A stretch of 64,000 bases of DNA from Vallitalea longa (GTDB lineage Bacteria; Bacillota; Clostridia; Lachnospirales; Vallitaleaceae), in the NCBI RefSeq assembly GCF_027923465.1, contig NZ_BRLB01000001.1:496001-560000 (forward strand), given 5' to 3'. The notes below the pieces were generated by a model, which was not told where the DNA came from, ran no database searches, and saw only the letters and a program-made list of their open reading frames with translations. The position numbers and the translations under genes are program-made. Shown one piece after another: positions 25,914-34,829 of this stretch; positions within the stretch are counted from its first letter, which is position 1, and the number at the start of each line of letters is the position of its first letter.

Positions 25914-28259
25914 ATGGAAATTAATTTTAGTAAGTTATTGAATAAAAAAGAGGTACTTGATGTTATGCAGTGCTATGAGGATAGTACTAATTATGATGAG
26001 TACTGTAAAATATATGAAGAGGTAGTTGAACAATCTGTTGAAGGAATTACGCCTAAAGGATATTATCTGATAAAAGATAATCACAATTATATAGATAATG
26101 ACTGTGAAAAAGTTATTTTCTGTATAGTGACATTAGGTAGTTATATCGATAAAGAGATAAAAAGATATTTTGATAACAATGATTTCCTAAAAGGTATGAT
26201 GTTGAATTCCATTGCAGACCAGATGTTATATGATATCAGTACTTCTATGTTCAAATTACTACAGAAAGAGCAAGGTAACCAAGGTATTAATCTGACCTCA
26301 AGAGTTGAACCTGGCTCAAGTGAATCAAGTATAAAATTCCAGAAGGATATACTTGATATGATAAATGAAAAGGAAAATACTGATATTACAATAACAACTG
26401 GATACATGTTCTCTCCTACCAAAACATTATCCTACTATTATGGGGCATCTGCCAATATACCTCCTACTACAGTGGATCATGACTGTAGCAAATGCAGTAA
26501 TTTGACTTGTCCTTATAGAAAAGTCAATGTTTTCATTCAACAAGGTAACGATTCCTACAGATACCAAGTCAAAAAGAATGAAAACCTATTAAATGTCATA
26601 CGACAAAACAATTTCCCTATCGAAGCATACTGTGGCGGTAAGAAAGTTTGTGGTAAATGTAAAGTCAAACTTTTAAAAGGAAATGTTGAATTATCTGAAG
26701 CAGAAAAGAAATTTTTGACTGAAAAAGAAATCGATGAAAGAATAATTCTATCTTGCTTCCATAAAGTAACTGAGGATATTACTATTGAATTAAAAGAAAA
26801 GAATAATAATTCCAAAATACAAACAGATTACAATATTAATTGTGCCACTAGTCCCAAATACCAATTAGTTAAAGTCGATGGTATATCTGAAAGTGCAGAT
26901 AACAATAACAGTGTAACTGAATTAATCAATGAAAAACTACAATTTAACTTTAATTACTCATTGAACGCAATAAAAGAATTATCAAGAATAGACAGCCTCA
27001 AAAAAGATATCTACTTATTGTCAGAAAACAATAGAAATATATTACATGCTGCCAATAAGGAAATCAATGCTTATGGTGTAGCTGTAGATATTGGTACTAC
27101 TACTATCGTGGTAACATTGATAAATCTACTAAACAATAAAGAAATAGGCATTTTCAAAAATGTTAATCCTCAAAAGGTATATGGTGCGGATGTAATCAGC
27201 AGAATCAATTATGCAATAAAAGATACCGAAAACATTCAAACAGAATTAATCTGTAAAGAAATAACATCAGGTATTAAAACAATAGTTGAAGAAAAAGATA
27301 TAGATAAAAATAATATAGTTGAAATAACAATAAGTGGTAACACAACTATGATGTATCTATTGGAAGGCATCAATCCTTATAAATTATCCATAAGTCCATT
27401 TACTACAATAGATTTATCTCTTCACAAATATTGTTATAACCAAATATTCATGGATAATTATCTTAATTGCAAAGTTACTCTTCTACCTGGTGTTTCAGCA
27501 TATATTGGTTCAGATATAACAGCAGGATTTTATTACAGTGATTTACTTGAACAAGAAGGAAATGTTTTATTTATTGATATAGGTACTAACGGAGAAATAG
27601 CATTAAAAACTGATAACCATATTATTTGTGCCGCTACTGCTGCTGGTCCTGCTTTTGAAGGAGCTAATATAAAATGTGGTATGGGTAGTATAAACGGTGC
27701 TATCTGTAATATAACATTAGATGATGATGATATTCAATACGAAGTTATAGGAAATGGTACACCAAAAGGTTTATGTGGTTCAGCTCTGGTTGATATAACA
27801 TCTGAGTTGATAAAAAATAAAATAATAGATAATACAGGTAGAATAGATAACGATAAATTCACCATTTACAAAGATACCAATACTGAAATAGCTCTATATC
27901 AAGAAGATATTCGCCAACTTCAACTTGCTAAATCAGCTATCTCAGCAGGAATAAGCGTATTGATAGATGAAGCCAAGATTTCATTTGATGAAGTTGACAA
28001 AGTATACCTAGCAGGAGGATTTGGAAGTAATCTCAATATAGCTAACGCAATTACTATTGGATTAATCCAGAAAGACCTAGAAGATAAAATTGAAATATTG
28101 GGAAACAGTTCATTAGGTGGATGTGTAAAATATCTTTTGGATGATAACAGCTCTAATAATTTTAATGAAATAAAGTCAAAATGCAATTATATTGAACTAT
28201 CCACAAATATGAAATTCAATGAAGAATATATTATGAACATGTATTTTGAGTTGCTATAA
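25914..28259 (+). CDS. Corrinoid reactivation protein (RACo type) with MetH-activation-like N-terminus
   Basis: This 781-residue protein has three parts. Residues about 45-200 resemble the MetH activation domain (RVEPGSSESSIKFQKDIL, ITTGYMFSPTKTLSYYYG), ending in a Cys cluster (Cys191, 194, 199). Residues about 205-300 are a [2Fe-2S] ferredoxin with Cys240, 246, 249 and 281. From about 385 on is an ASKHA ATPase-like domain (VAVDIGTTTIVVTL, DIGTNGEIAL, LAGGFGSNL) of the RACo/DUF4445 type. RACo proteins reduce inactive Co(II) corrinoid back to Co(I) with ATP. The gene follows the corrinoid and MtaA-like genes, so those are its likely clients. The N-terminal domain is an addition to characterised short RACo proteins. 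Confidence 0.88.
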   Translation: MEINFSKLLNKKEVLDVMQCYEDSTNYDEYCKIYEEVVEQSVEGITPKGYYLIKDNHNYIDNDCEKVIFCIVTLGSYIDKEIKRYFDNNDFLKGMMLNSIADQMLYDISTSMFKLLQKEQGNQGINLTSRVEPGSSESSIKFQKDILDMINEKENTDITITTGYMFSPTKTLSYYYGASANIPPTTVDHDCSKCSNLTCPYRKVNVFIQQGNDSYRYQVKKNENLLNVIRQNNFPIEAYCGGKKVCGKCKVKLLKGNVELSEAEKKFLTEKEIDERIILSCFHKVTEDITIELKEKNNNSKIQTDYNINCATSPKYQLVKVDGISESADNNNSVTELINEKLQFNFNYSLNAIKELSRIDSLKKDIYLLSENNRNILHAANKEINAYGVAVDIGTTTIVVTLINLLNNKEIGIFKNVNPQKVYGADVISRINYAIKDTENIQTELICKEITSGIKTIVEEKDIDKNNIVEITISGNTTMMYLLEGINPYKLSISPFTTIDLSLHKYCYNQIFMDNYLNCKVTLLPGVSAYIGSDITAGFYYSDLLEQEGNVLFIDIGTNGEIALKTDNHIICAATAAGPAFEGANIKCGMGSINGAICNITLDDDDIQYEVIGNGTPKGLCGSALVDITSELIKNKIIDNTGRIDNDKFTIYKDTNTEIALYQEDIRQLQLAKSAISAGISVLIDEAKISFDEVDKVYLAGGFGSNLNIANAITIGLIQKDLEDKIEILGNSSLGGCVKYLLDDNSSNNFNEIKSKCNYIELSTNMKFNEEYIMNMYFELL

Positions 28260-28280
28260 CAAATAAAAGGATTGATATTC

Positions 28281-29210
28281 ATGACAAAAATATATCTTAT
28301 AACAGGATTTTTGGGCTCAGGTAAAACAAGCTTTCTTCAGAATGTTCTAGATAACGATACTTCTAGATCAGGTGTATTGATGAATGAATTCGGAAGTATC
28401 AGCATAGATAGTTCTTTAGTTCAAAGAAAAGATATGGATATGATAGAACTTACTAACGGTTCTATATTTTGCAGTTGCCTAAAAAACAATTTCATTGAAA
28501 GCCTTCGTATTCTTATAGAAAGAAAACTGGAGAATCTATATATTGAAAGTTCTGGATTAGCAGACCCTGCCAATATGTTGACTATAATTGATTTGCTTAC
28601 AGAACAATGTAGTCATGACTTCACTTATGAAGGATCTATCTGCATTATTGATGGACTGCATTTCATGAAAGAAATCAATATGATGGTTAGTGTAGAAAAT
28701 CAAATCAAACATAGCAAAATCATTCTACTCAACAAAATGGACCTGATAAGTCCTGAACTAGCTACAGAAATAAAGAACAAATTACGTTCAATCAATAATC
28801 AAGCACCAATCTATGAAATGGTTAATGGTAGAATCGATTTCAATTCGTTGAAATTCTCTGCGATTATAACTAATGAGGCAGGAGAATCTTCTAATACAAC
28901 TGAGAATAGACCTAAAACCATAATCATCAAATTGAAAGATAACAATATATCTATTGATGATATCATTACTACAATCAATTTCCTAAAAGAATTCTGTTAT
29001 CGTATTAAGGGATTCATCACTATAGAAGGGATCACTTACAAAATCGATACGGTGAATGAAAAATTAGATGTAATACAATATAAACATACGTCAGAAAAAT
29101 TTGATGATCAAACATTGGTTTTGATATCAAAAATCGGTATTGGTATCATTTCTAAAATACTAACATTCATTCAACAATCTCTGAAAAATAAAATTGATAT
29201 CATTTCTTAG
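28281..29210 (+). CDS. CobW/HypB-type G3E GTPase
   Basis: The 309-residue protein has the P-loop GFLGSGKTS at residues 9-17, the E39-like switch (MNEFGSISIDS), the NKMD guanine motif and a CobW C-terminal domain (residues about 215-300). G3E GTPases load metals or cofactors onto client proteins. The family's CxCC metal motif is reduced to CSC (Cys64, Cys66). The ATG at 28281 is preferred, nine bases after AAAGG; a TTG three codons earlier lies inside that spacing. It follows the RACo-like gene by 21 bases and likely helps handle corrinoid or zinc for the methyltransferases; this is inference from position. Confidence 0.85.
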   Translation: MTKIYLITGFLGSGKTSFLQNVLDNDTSRSGVLMNEFGSISIDSSLVQRKDMDMIELTNGSIFCSCLKNNFIESLRILIERKLENLYIESSGLADPANMLTIIDLLTEQCSHDFTYEGSICIIDGLHFMKEINMMVSVENQIKHSKIILLNKMDLISPELATEIKNKLRSINNQAPIYEMVNGRIDFNSLKFSAIITNEAGESSNTTENRPKTIIIKLKDNNISIDDIITTINFLKEFCYRIKGFITIEGITYKIDTVNEKLDVIQYKHTSEKFDDQTLVLISKIGIGIISKILTFIQQSLKNKIDIIS

Positions 29211-29224
29211 GCAAAATACAATAA

Positions 29225-29247
29225 GACGTTCCTTTCGTAGGAACGTC
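29225..29247. terminator. Hairpin between convergent CobW-like and CBM21 genes
   Basis: GACGTTCC (29225-29232) and GGAACGTC (29240-29247) form an 8-bp stem with a seven-base loop. On the minus strand a U-rich run follows, so it could end the CBM21 transcript; on the plus strand it could end the CobW transcript. The core GGAACGTCCCGT recurs in the hairpin at 30382-30414. Confidence 0.5.
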
Positions 29248-29314
29248 CCGTGATTTCTACAACACAATGTTGAATTCGATTTACTTTTATAATCTACATA
29301 TTGTACATATAGAA

Positions 29315-30091
29315 TTAATATTTATTATGATAATAATGATCTCCGAAATTATCATCTACATATGTATGCCCATCTTTTTCATACTCAATAGTAAAATCAT
29401 ATTCTTCAAATAAATCTTTCTGGATTTTGAATGACCAATATTCGTAAGAATTATCTGGATTTTGATATGAATTTTTGTAACCTTTTACTTCTTTATAAGT
29501 ATCAGTACCTTTAATCTTATATCGTACTGTTACATTATCAGCAGTATCATTAACTACTATTCTTCCTGTAACATAACCATCGTAGTATTGATCACCATCA
29601 AATAATAACTTGCTTTTACTCAATACAAGACGTGGATAATTACCACCTACATTAGATAAACCTACAAAATAATTCTTTCCATTATTATTATCCCAATAAA
29701 TTTGTCCATTCACTTCATATCTGATTGCAAAAGTACACTCATATGGGTTATAATATCCACGCCAAGGATTCCTATCTGTTTCAAAAGTATATATTTTATA
29801 TCCATCTGATGATTTTTTTAAATAAGTAGCTGGTATATCACGCCATTCACCAATACAATCAACAAAATGGACAAATACCTTTGCATCATCACCTAAGTCT
29901 TTAACAGCAATTTTTCCTACTGTTGTATATTGATTATACGAACTTTCTCCAGGATAATACTTACTCTGTGCATTTGCATAATATAACTTAACGTTATCAT
30001 TGTCTGCTGCATTAATGTTAAAACTAAATAAAGTCATCATCATACACATACATAAACTAATACTCATTAATAATTTAACTGTTTTTTTCAT
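29315..30091 (-). CDS. Secreted protein with two CBM21-like starch-binding domains
   Basis: The 258-residue protein starts with a Sec signal peptide (MKKTVKLLMSISLCM, cleavage near FNINA, residues 26-28) and then has two carbohydrate-binding modules. The first (about 33-145) shows the CBM21 pattern FAIRYEVNGQIYWDNNNGKNY; the second (about 150-258) is more diverged, with VTVRYKIKG and FTIEYEKDGHTYVDDNFGDHY. No catalytic domain is present. The ATG at 30091 is chosen because AAGGAG precedes it and the signal peptide begins there. It may tether glycogen or starch near the cell, in line with the amylase and maltodextrin importer a few kilobases away. Confidence 0.8.
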   Translation of the reverse strand: MKKTVKLLMSISLCMCMMMTLFSFNINAADNDNVKLYYANAQSKYYPGESSYNQYTTVGKIAVKDLGDDAKVFVHFVDCIGEWRDIPATYLKKSSDGYKIYTFETDRNPWRGYYNPYECTFAIRYEVNGQIYWDNNNGKNYFVGLSNVGGNYPRLVLSKSKLLFDGDQYYDGYVTGRIVVNDTADNVTVRYKIKGTDTYKEVKGYKNSYQNPDNSYEYWSFKIQKDLFEEYDFTIEYEKDGHTYVDDNFGDHYYHNKY

Positions 30092-30381
30092 AATCTTAAC
30101 TCCTTTTCTCTTGTATATTATCTTTGACAATATAATTGTATCATTATTATGAATAATTTCAATTGTTATAATAACTTAATTTTCTATATATTTCGCACTA
30201 TTTTCAGTAAATATATTAGATATAAACTTACTGGTTTAATAATACTCTTGTGATATTCCCGAATATTTCATCTATTGAATAAATTCAGACTTATTCAATT
30301 CAATATAAACATTAATTCATAGAATAAGAAAAGCCTTGCCTCATTCAGTAAAGTGGATTTGTAATTCCTACAAGAGAACAA
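30092..30381. other. Intergenic region upstream of the CBM21 gene
   Basis: This 290-base stretch is AT-rich and should hold the CBM21 promoter on the minus strand. A 9-bp inverted repeat (ATTGAATAA at 30274-30282, TTATTCAAT at 30291-30299) is the only structure noticed. No ORF or known riboswitch motif was seen. Confidence 0.35.
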
Positions 30382-30414
30382 AACGAGACGTCCCCTTCAT
30401 GGGAACGTCCCGTT
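30382..30414 (-). terminator. Terminator of the dapF-dapL operon
   Basis: AACGAGACGTCCCC and GGGAACGTCCCGTT pair over 14 positions with two mismatches that can be G-U pairs in RNA, and a five-base loop. On the minus strand TTTT follows the stem. It lies 28 bases after the dapL stop. Confidence 0.65.
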
Positions 30415-30441
30415 ATTTTCATCTTATTCATAATATACTTA

Positions 30442-31677
30442 TTAAAAAGCAAATTCTACATCAGATAAGCGATTATATATTTCATCTATAACTTTCTTCT
30501 CTTCTTCCTCTGTATCTGCCAAAAACGTAACTGAGAATCTTACAAACGCCCCAGCATCATCCCATGGAACAGTGGATATCAATTTCTTTCTTATGAGAAA
30601 CTGTGAAAAATCTTCTGCTGTAGTAAAAGTCTCTCCACCTTTAACTCCTTTTGGAATTTTAACATATAAGTAAAAAGAACCTTTTGGTTTTCTAGCAGTA
30701 AATCCTAATTTATTTAAAACATCAACTAACATATCATGTCTTCTGGAATATTTCGCAGCAGTCTTTTCTGTAATTTCTGGATGTTCTAATGCATATATAC
30801 CTGCTTTTTGAATCCCTTTGAATTGTCCTGAATCATTATTATCTTTTACTGCGGCAAATGCACTAACTACTTTTTCATTACCTGCTACAAAAGCCATTCT
30901 CCAACCGGTCATGTTATAAGCTTTTGATAATGAATGAATCTCTACTCCTACATCTTTAGCTCCATCAAGACTCAAGAAACTGAACGGTCTGTTACCATCA
31001 AAAGTCAATGCTGCATACGCCGCATCTTGTACAACAACTAGATCATTTTCTTTAGCGAATCCAATGACCTTCTCAAAAAATTCTCTTGGTGCTACTGCTC
31101 CTGTAGGATTATTGGGATAATTCAGATACAATAATTTAGCTTTCTTCAAAACATCTTCAGGTATTGAATCCAAATCAGGCAAGAAATCATTTTCTTCCAG
31201 TAGACTTAGATTATATACCTCTCCACCTAACCATTTAGTCATAGTACCCATTATTGGGTATCCAGGTACAGTCATCAATGTAATATCACCAGGGTTAATG
31301 AAAGCCTGAGCCATCATGGCAAGAGCAGGTTTTGAACCTATAGCATGATTGATTTCTGTTGCACCGTCAATTCCTTTTACATCATAGACTTCTTCCAAAT
31401 ATCTCGCAGCTGCTTCTTTGAACTCAGGTACACCATTATCAGCATAATTTCTGTTTTCCCATTTAGCCGCTTCTTCTGCTAGAGTCCTTACAACACCTTC
31501 ATCAGCCATAGCATCTGGTTCACCAACACCCATATCGATAATTTCCATATCTGGATGCTCACTTATTGCAGCCGCCTTGGCTCTTTTTATTTTTTCGAAT
31601 TTATAGATTACTGTGCTCTTACCGAATTTATTACCTCCGATTCTGTCAGCAATCAATTCTTGAATATACGTCTCCAT
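30442..31677 (-). CDS. dapL: LL-diaminopimelate aminotransferase
   Basis: The 411-residue class I/II PLP aminotransferase matches DapL: MGVGEPDAMADEGVV near the N-terminus, NYADNGVPEFKEAAARYLE, YPNNPTGAV, and the PLP-lysine motif SLSKAYNMTGWRMAF near residue 250. DapL converts tetrahydrodipicolinate with glutamate straight to LL-diaminopimelate, bypassing the acylated routes of lysine and cell-wall synthesis. It follows dapF by 30 bases and shares its operon, so the two consecutive steps to meso-diaminopimelate are encoded together. GGAGG ribosome binding site. Confidence 0.94.
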   Translation of the reverse strand: METYIQELIADRIGGNKFGKSTVIYKFEKIKRAKAAAISEHPDMEIIDMGVGEPDAMADEGVVRTLAEEAAKWENRNYADNGVPEFKEAAARYLEEVYDVKGIDGATEINHAIGSKPALAMMAQAFINPGDITLMTVPGYPIMGTMTKWLGGEVYNLSLLEENDFLPDLDSIPEDVLKKAKLLYLNYPNNPTGAVAPREFFEKVIGFAKENDLVVVQDAAYAALTFDGNRPFSFLSLDGAKDVGVEIHSLSKAYNMTGWRMAFVAGNEKVVSAFAAVKDNNDSGQFKGIQKAGIYALEHPEITEKTAAKYSRRHDMLVDVLNKLGFTARKPKGSFYLYVKIPKGVKGGETFTTAEDFSQFLIRKKLISTVPWDDAGAFVRFSVTFLADTEEEEKKVIDEIYNRLSDVEFAF

Positions 31678-31707
31678 TATATTTACCTCCTATTCTATGT
31701 CGTAGAT

Positions 31708-32541
31708 TTACAGTAGCCATTCACCTTCAAAAACTGTAGTTGCTGGACCTGACATGAATATGTGATTACTCTCTTCATCCCATTCAATGGACAAATCTCC
31801 ACCAATCAACTTTATGACCGCTTTTCTATCCACAAGGTCATTGAGTACTGATGCAACCAATGTAGCACATGCACCTGTACCACAGGCTAGCGTTTCGCCA
31901 GTACCTCTTTCCCATACTCTCATCTTTATCGTTTTTCTATCTATTACTTGAGCAAATTCCACATTGACTTTCTTGGGGAACTTATCATCTATCTCTACTA
32001 TCTTACCTATTTCTTCTATTGGATAATTATCAGTATCATCAACATAAGTTATAGCATGTGGATTACCCATTGATACACAAGTAAATTCATAAGTTTTTCC
32101 TTGAACATCTATTCTTTCACCTATTACAGGGTATTTATCACTAACCACTGGAATATCACATGCTTTTAAAATTGGTTCTCCCATGTCCACTTTTGCATAT
32201 GTAACTTTTCCATTTTCTACTGTCAAATCCAATGTCTTGATACCAGCTAATGTTTCTATGGTTATTTTTTCTTTTTGGGTCATTTCATTATCGTATACAT
32301 ATTTTCCTACACATCTTATTGCATTACCGCACATTTCTGCTTCTGACCCGTCAGCATTGAACATCCTCATCCTGAAATCAGCTTTTTCAGTTGGCAGAAT
32401 CAATACTATACCGTCTCCACCTACTCCAAAATGTCTATCACTCATTTTTGTGGCTAATCCTGATGGGTCGTCGATAGAGTTTTCGAATCCATTAATATAA
32501 ACATAGTCATTTCCGCAACCGTGCATCTTAGTAAACTTCAT
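31708..32541 (-). CDS. dapF: Diaminopimelate epimerase
   Basis: This 277-residue protein has both catalytic cysteine motifs: MCGNAIRC with Cys71 and [10 protein letters not shown] near residue 215-220, and the N-terminal [11 protein letters not shown]. It interconverts LL- and meso-diaminopimelate, the precursor of lysine and of the peptidoglycan crosslink. The ATG at 32541 sits eight bases after GAGGTG; a GTG three codons earlier overlaps that site. It is the first gene of the dapF-dapL operon. Confidence 0.95.
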   Translation of the reverse strand: MKFTKMHGCGNDYVYINGFENSIDDPSGLATKMSDRHFGVGGDGIVLILPTEKADFRMRMFNADGSEAEMCGNAIRCVGKYVYDNEMTQKEKITIETLAGIKTLDLTVENGKVTYAKVDMGEPILKACDIPVVSDKYPVIGERIDVQGKTYEFTCVSMGNPHAITYVDDTDNYPIEEIGKIVEIDDKFPKKVNVEFAQVIDRKTIKMRVWERGTGETLACGTGACATLVASVLNDLVDRKAVIKLIGGDLSIEWDEESNHIFMSGPATTVFEGEWLL

Positions 32542-33072
32542 GTCTAACACCTCACTATAAATTTATTTATAATACTTAAGATAATTGCATAATTCCTGAT
32601 TTGATTATATACACACAATATGTATATTATTATTGTAGATAGAATCCAACATATTGTGTAGAATCAGCCCAAAGTAATTATGAAATTGTCTTACTTAATA
32701 TATTTCTCTTCTTATCAAAATATTATCCACCGAAATAGTGGTTCTAATTACAAATACTATTTTATTATACATAACTAATTATATAAAATCAAGAAAAACA
32801 ATTAAAATTTACAGACATTTACTATTATTCTAGATTGATTAGAGCAATTAAGCTCATAAGAAGATTTCAAGGAAAATAGAAAGCTATACTATCTTATTCA
32901 TTTTAGAATAATTCTGAACTAATACAAAAATAATCAAGAATCTAATATATCATTTTAAAAAGCTGATTAGAGAATCCCTAATCAGCTTTTTACCAGTCTA
33001 TACTACTACTTTTTTTATATAATAATTTATCTAAATAAGTTAATAACAATATCTACTAATCATTTCTGTTAA
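32542..33072. other. Intergenic region upstream of dapF
   Basis: The region contains the terminator of the maltodextrin operon at 32957-32991 and an 11-bp perfect inverted repeat (ACACAATATGT at 32613-32623, ACATATTGTGT at 32649-32659) about 70 bases ahead of dapF. No lysine riboswitch (L-box) sequence pattern was recognised. The rest is AT-rich without a convincing ORF. Confidence 0.4.
32957..32991. terminator. Strong bidirectional terminator of the maltodextrin operon
   Basis: AAAAAGCTGATTAG (32957-32970) and CTAATCAGCTTTTT (32978-32991) are perfect 14-bp complements with a seven-base loop and T-runs on both strands. It ends the minus-strand operon that finishes at 33073. Confidence 0.85.
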
Positions 33073-33909
33073 TCAACCTTTAACAGCCCCTCCTGACAAT
33101 CCTTTAACAAAGAATTTCTGACAGAATATGAATATCAAGATAACAGGTAGAAGAGATATGACTGACATTGCAAAAACATATCCCCATTGAGTGAAATTAT
33201 GTTGTCCGAAAAATCCAGAAATAGCTATAGGCAAAGTTCTCACGTCTTTATCATTCAGAACTGTCAATGCCCATGGATATTCTTCCCATACAGTCAGGAA
33301 ATTGAATATGCTGACAGTTGCGATAGCTGGACTTGCAAGGGGTAACATAATATGCCTATATATTGTTAATATATTACCTCCATCAATAAAAACAGCTTCA
33401 TCAAATTCTTTTGGTACATCGTCAATAAATCCTTTTATCATAAACGTTGAAAATGGCACAACCCAAGATACGTATATGGGAACTAAACCACTTAGTTTAT
33501 TAGTCATATTAAAAAAAACCGCTAACTCGAATTGAGGAATAATCAGTGTCATCCCCGGTACAATCATGGTACTTAATATCATTACATAGATGAATTTTCT
33601 ACCTGGAAAATTCAACCTTGAAATACAATAAGCTAAACTGGATGAAACCAGGGCCACTATAGCAATAGTGGACACTGAAACAATAACACTGTTAATAAAA
33701 TTCTTATAGAAATCAACTTCTTTTATTACATAAATATAATTCTCGATTGTTGCTTTACTGGGAAACAACCTAGGAGGGTATTCATATAATGCACCATTAG
33801 GTTTTAGAGAAGTACTTATCATGTATATTGTTGGTAATGTCATAATAATGACCCCTATAATTAATATAATATATATTAGATGCTTGAAAAATTTATTTCT
33901 AACATTCAT
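33073..33909 (-). CDS. Sugar ABC transporter permease, MalG type
   Basis: The 278-residue permease has the EAA loop EAVFIDGGNILTIYRHIMLP and ends SGGAVKG. It is the last gene of the LacI-GH13-importer operon. Homology and context point to maltodextrin uptake. GGGGGT ribosome binding site. Confidence 0.9.
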   Translation of the reverse strand: MNVRNKFFKHLIYIILIIGVIIMTLPTIYMISTSLKPNGALYEYPPRLFPSKATIENYIYVIKEVDFYKNFINSVIVSVSTIAIVALVSSSLAYCISRLNFPGRKFIYVMILSTMIVPGMTLIIPQFELAVFFNMTNKLSGLVPIYVSWVVPFSTFMIKGFIDDVPKEFDEAVFIDGGNILTIYRHIMLPLASPAIATVSIFNFLTVWEEYPWALTVLNDKDVRTLPIAISGFFGQHNFTQWGYVFAMSVISLLPVILIFIFCQKFFVKGLSGGAVKG

Positions 33910-33927
33910 GGTCTATTACCCCCTAAG

Positions 33928-34791
33928 TCAATCATTCTTAAATACCCTGAACTGGATAATTGTTATTATTGATATCAACAAAGCCGTTATGAATGATAGA
34001 GCTGCAGAGTATCCAAAGTCTCTAGCTTCAAAAGCTTTATAATACATCCAAGTCAATATTACCTCCGTCTTATGAGCTGGTTTACCACCGGTCATTAATT
34101 GAATTGAGGTGAATACATTAAATGCACCTATACTTAACATTACCACTGCAAACAATATAGTATTCTTAATATGAGGAATGGTGATATAGAAGAATTTCTT
34201 GAAATTACCACACCCATCTATATCTCCAGCCTCATACAATTGCTTTGGCACACACTGCAGAGCAGCTAAAAATACTACAACATTCCATCCTATCCCTTTC
34301 CATATACCAAGTAATTGGGCAACTAACAATCCTGTGTTAGGTCTATCCAGCCAACCTATATTATTATTAGTCAAATGCAAAATCTCAGTTATAAGGTAAT
34401 TCAATAAACCTTCATTGTTAAATATGTACTTAAATACTAATGAAACTATAACCCATGATGTTATGACAGGTAGATAGTAGAATACCCTAAAAGTTACTTT
34501 GAACTTGGTTATACAATTAATTAATGCCGCAAAGGCAAGACCTATGATGATCTGACAAGGAACAGTAATGACTGCATACATTAGAGTATTACCTACAGCA
34601 GTATGAAATACCGTATCTTCAATCACTCTCACATAGTTACCAAATCCAATAAACTGCGACGTCTGATTAAGTCCTATCTTCCAGTCAAAAAAACTCATGA
34701 CAAATAATTTGATAATGGGATAAATGGTAAATAATCCAAAAATAATCAATCCAGGAAACAATAATAAACAGGTTTGAACTCTTTTACGCAT
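33928..34791 (-). CDS. Sugar ABC transporter permease, MalF type
   Basis: The 287-residue membrane protein has the EAA loop EAGDIDGCGNFKKFFYITIP and about six membrane spans, starting immediately after a short basic N-terminus (MRKRVQ). It forms a heterodimer with the next gene product. GAGGTG ribosome binding site; 38 bases separate it from the binding-protein gene. Confidence 0.9.
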   Translation of the reverse strand: MRKRVQTCLLLFPGLIIFGLFTIYPIIKLFVMSFFDWKIGLNQTSQFIGFGNYVRVIEDTVFHTAVGNTLMYAVITVPCQIIIGLAFAALINCITKFKVTFRVFYYLPVITSWVIVSLVFKYIFNNEGLLNYLITEILHLTNNNIGWLDRPNTGLLVAQLLGIWKGIGWNVVVFLAALQCVPKQLYEAGDIDGCGNFKKFFYITIPHIKNTILFAVVMLSIGAFNVFTSIQLMTGGKPAHKTEVILTWMYYKAFEARDFGYSAALSFITALLISIITIIQFRVFKND

Positions 34792-34829
34792 TTCTTCACC
34801 TCAATTGTATGTATAATATAGAAACATTG

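Noticed and set aside
32542-33072. Lysine riboswitch upstream of dapF
   Set aside because: The region is AT-rich and has none of the conserved GC-rich L-box segments; only an 11-bp inverted repeat and a terminator were seen.
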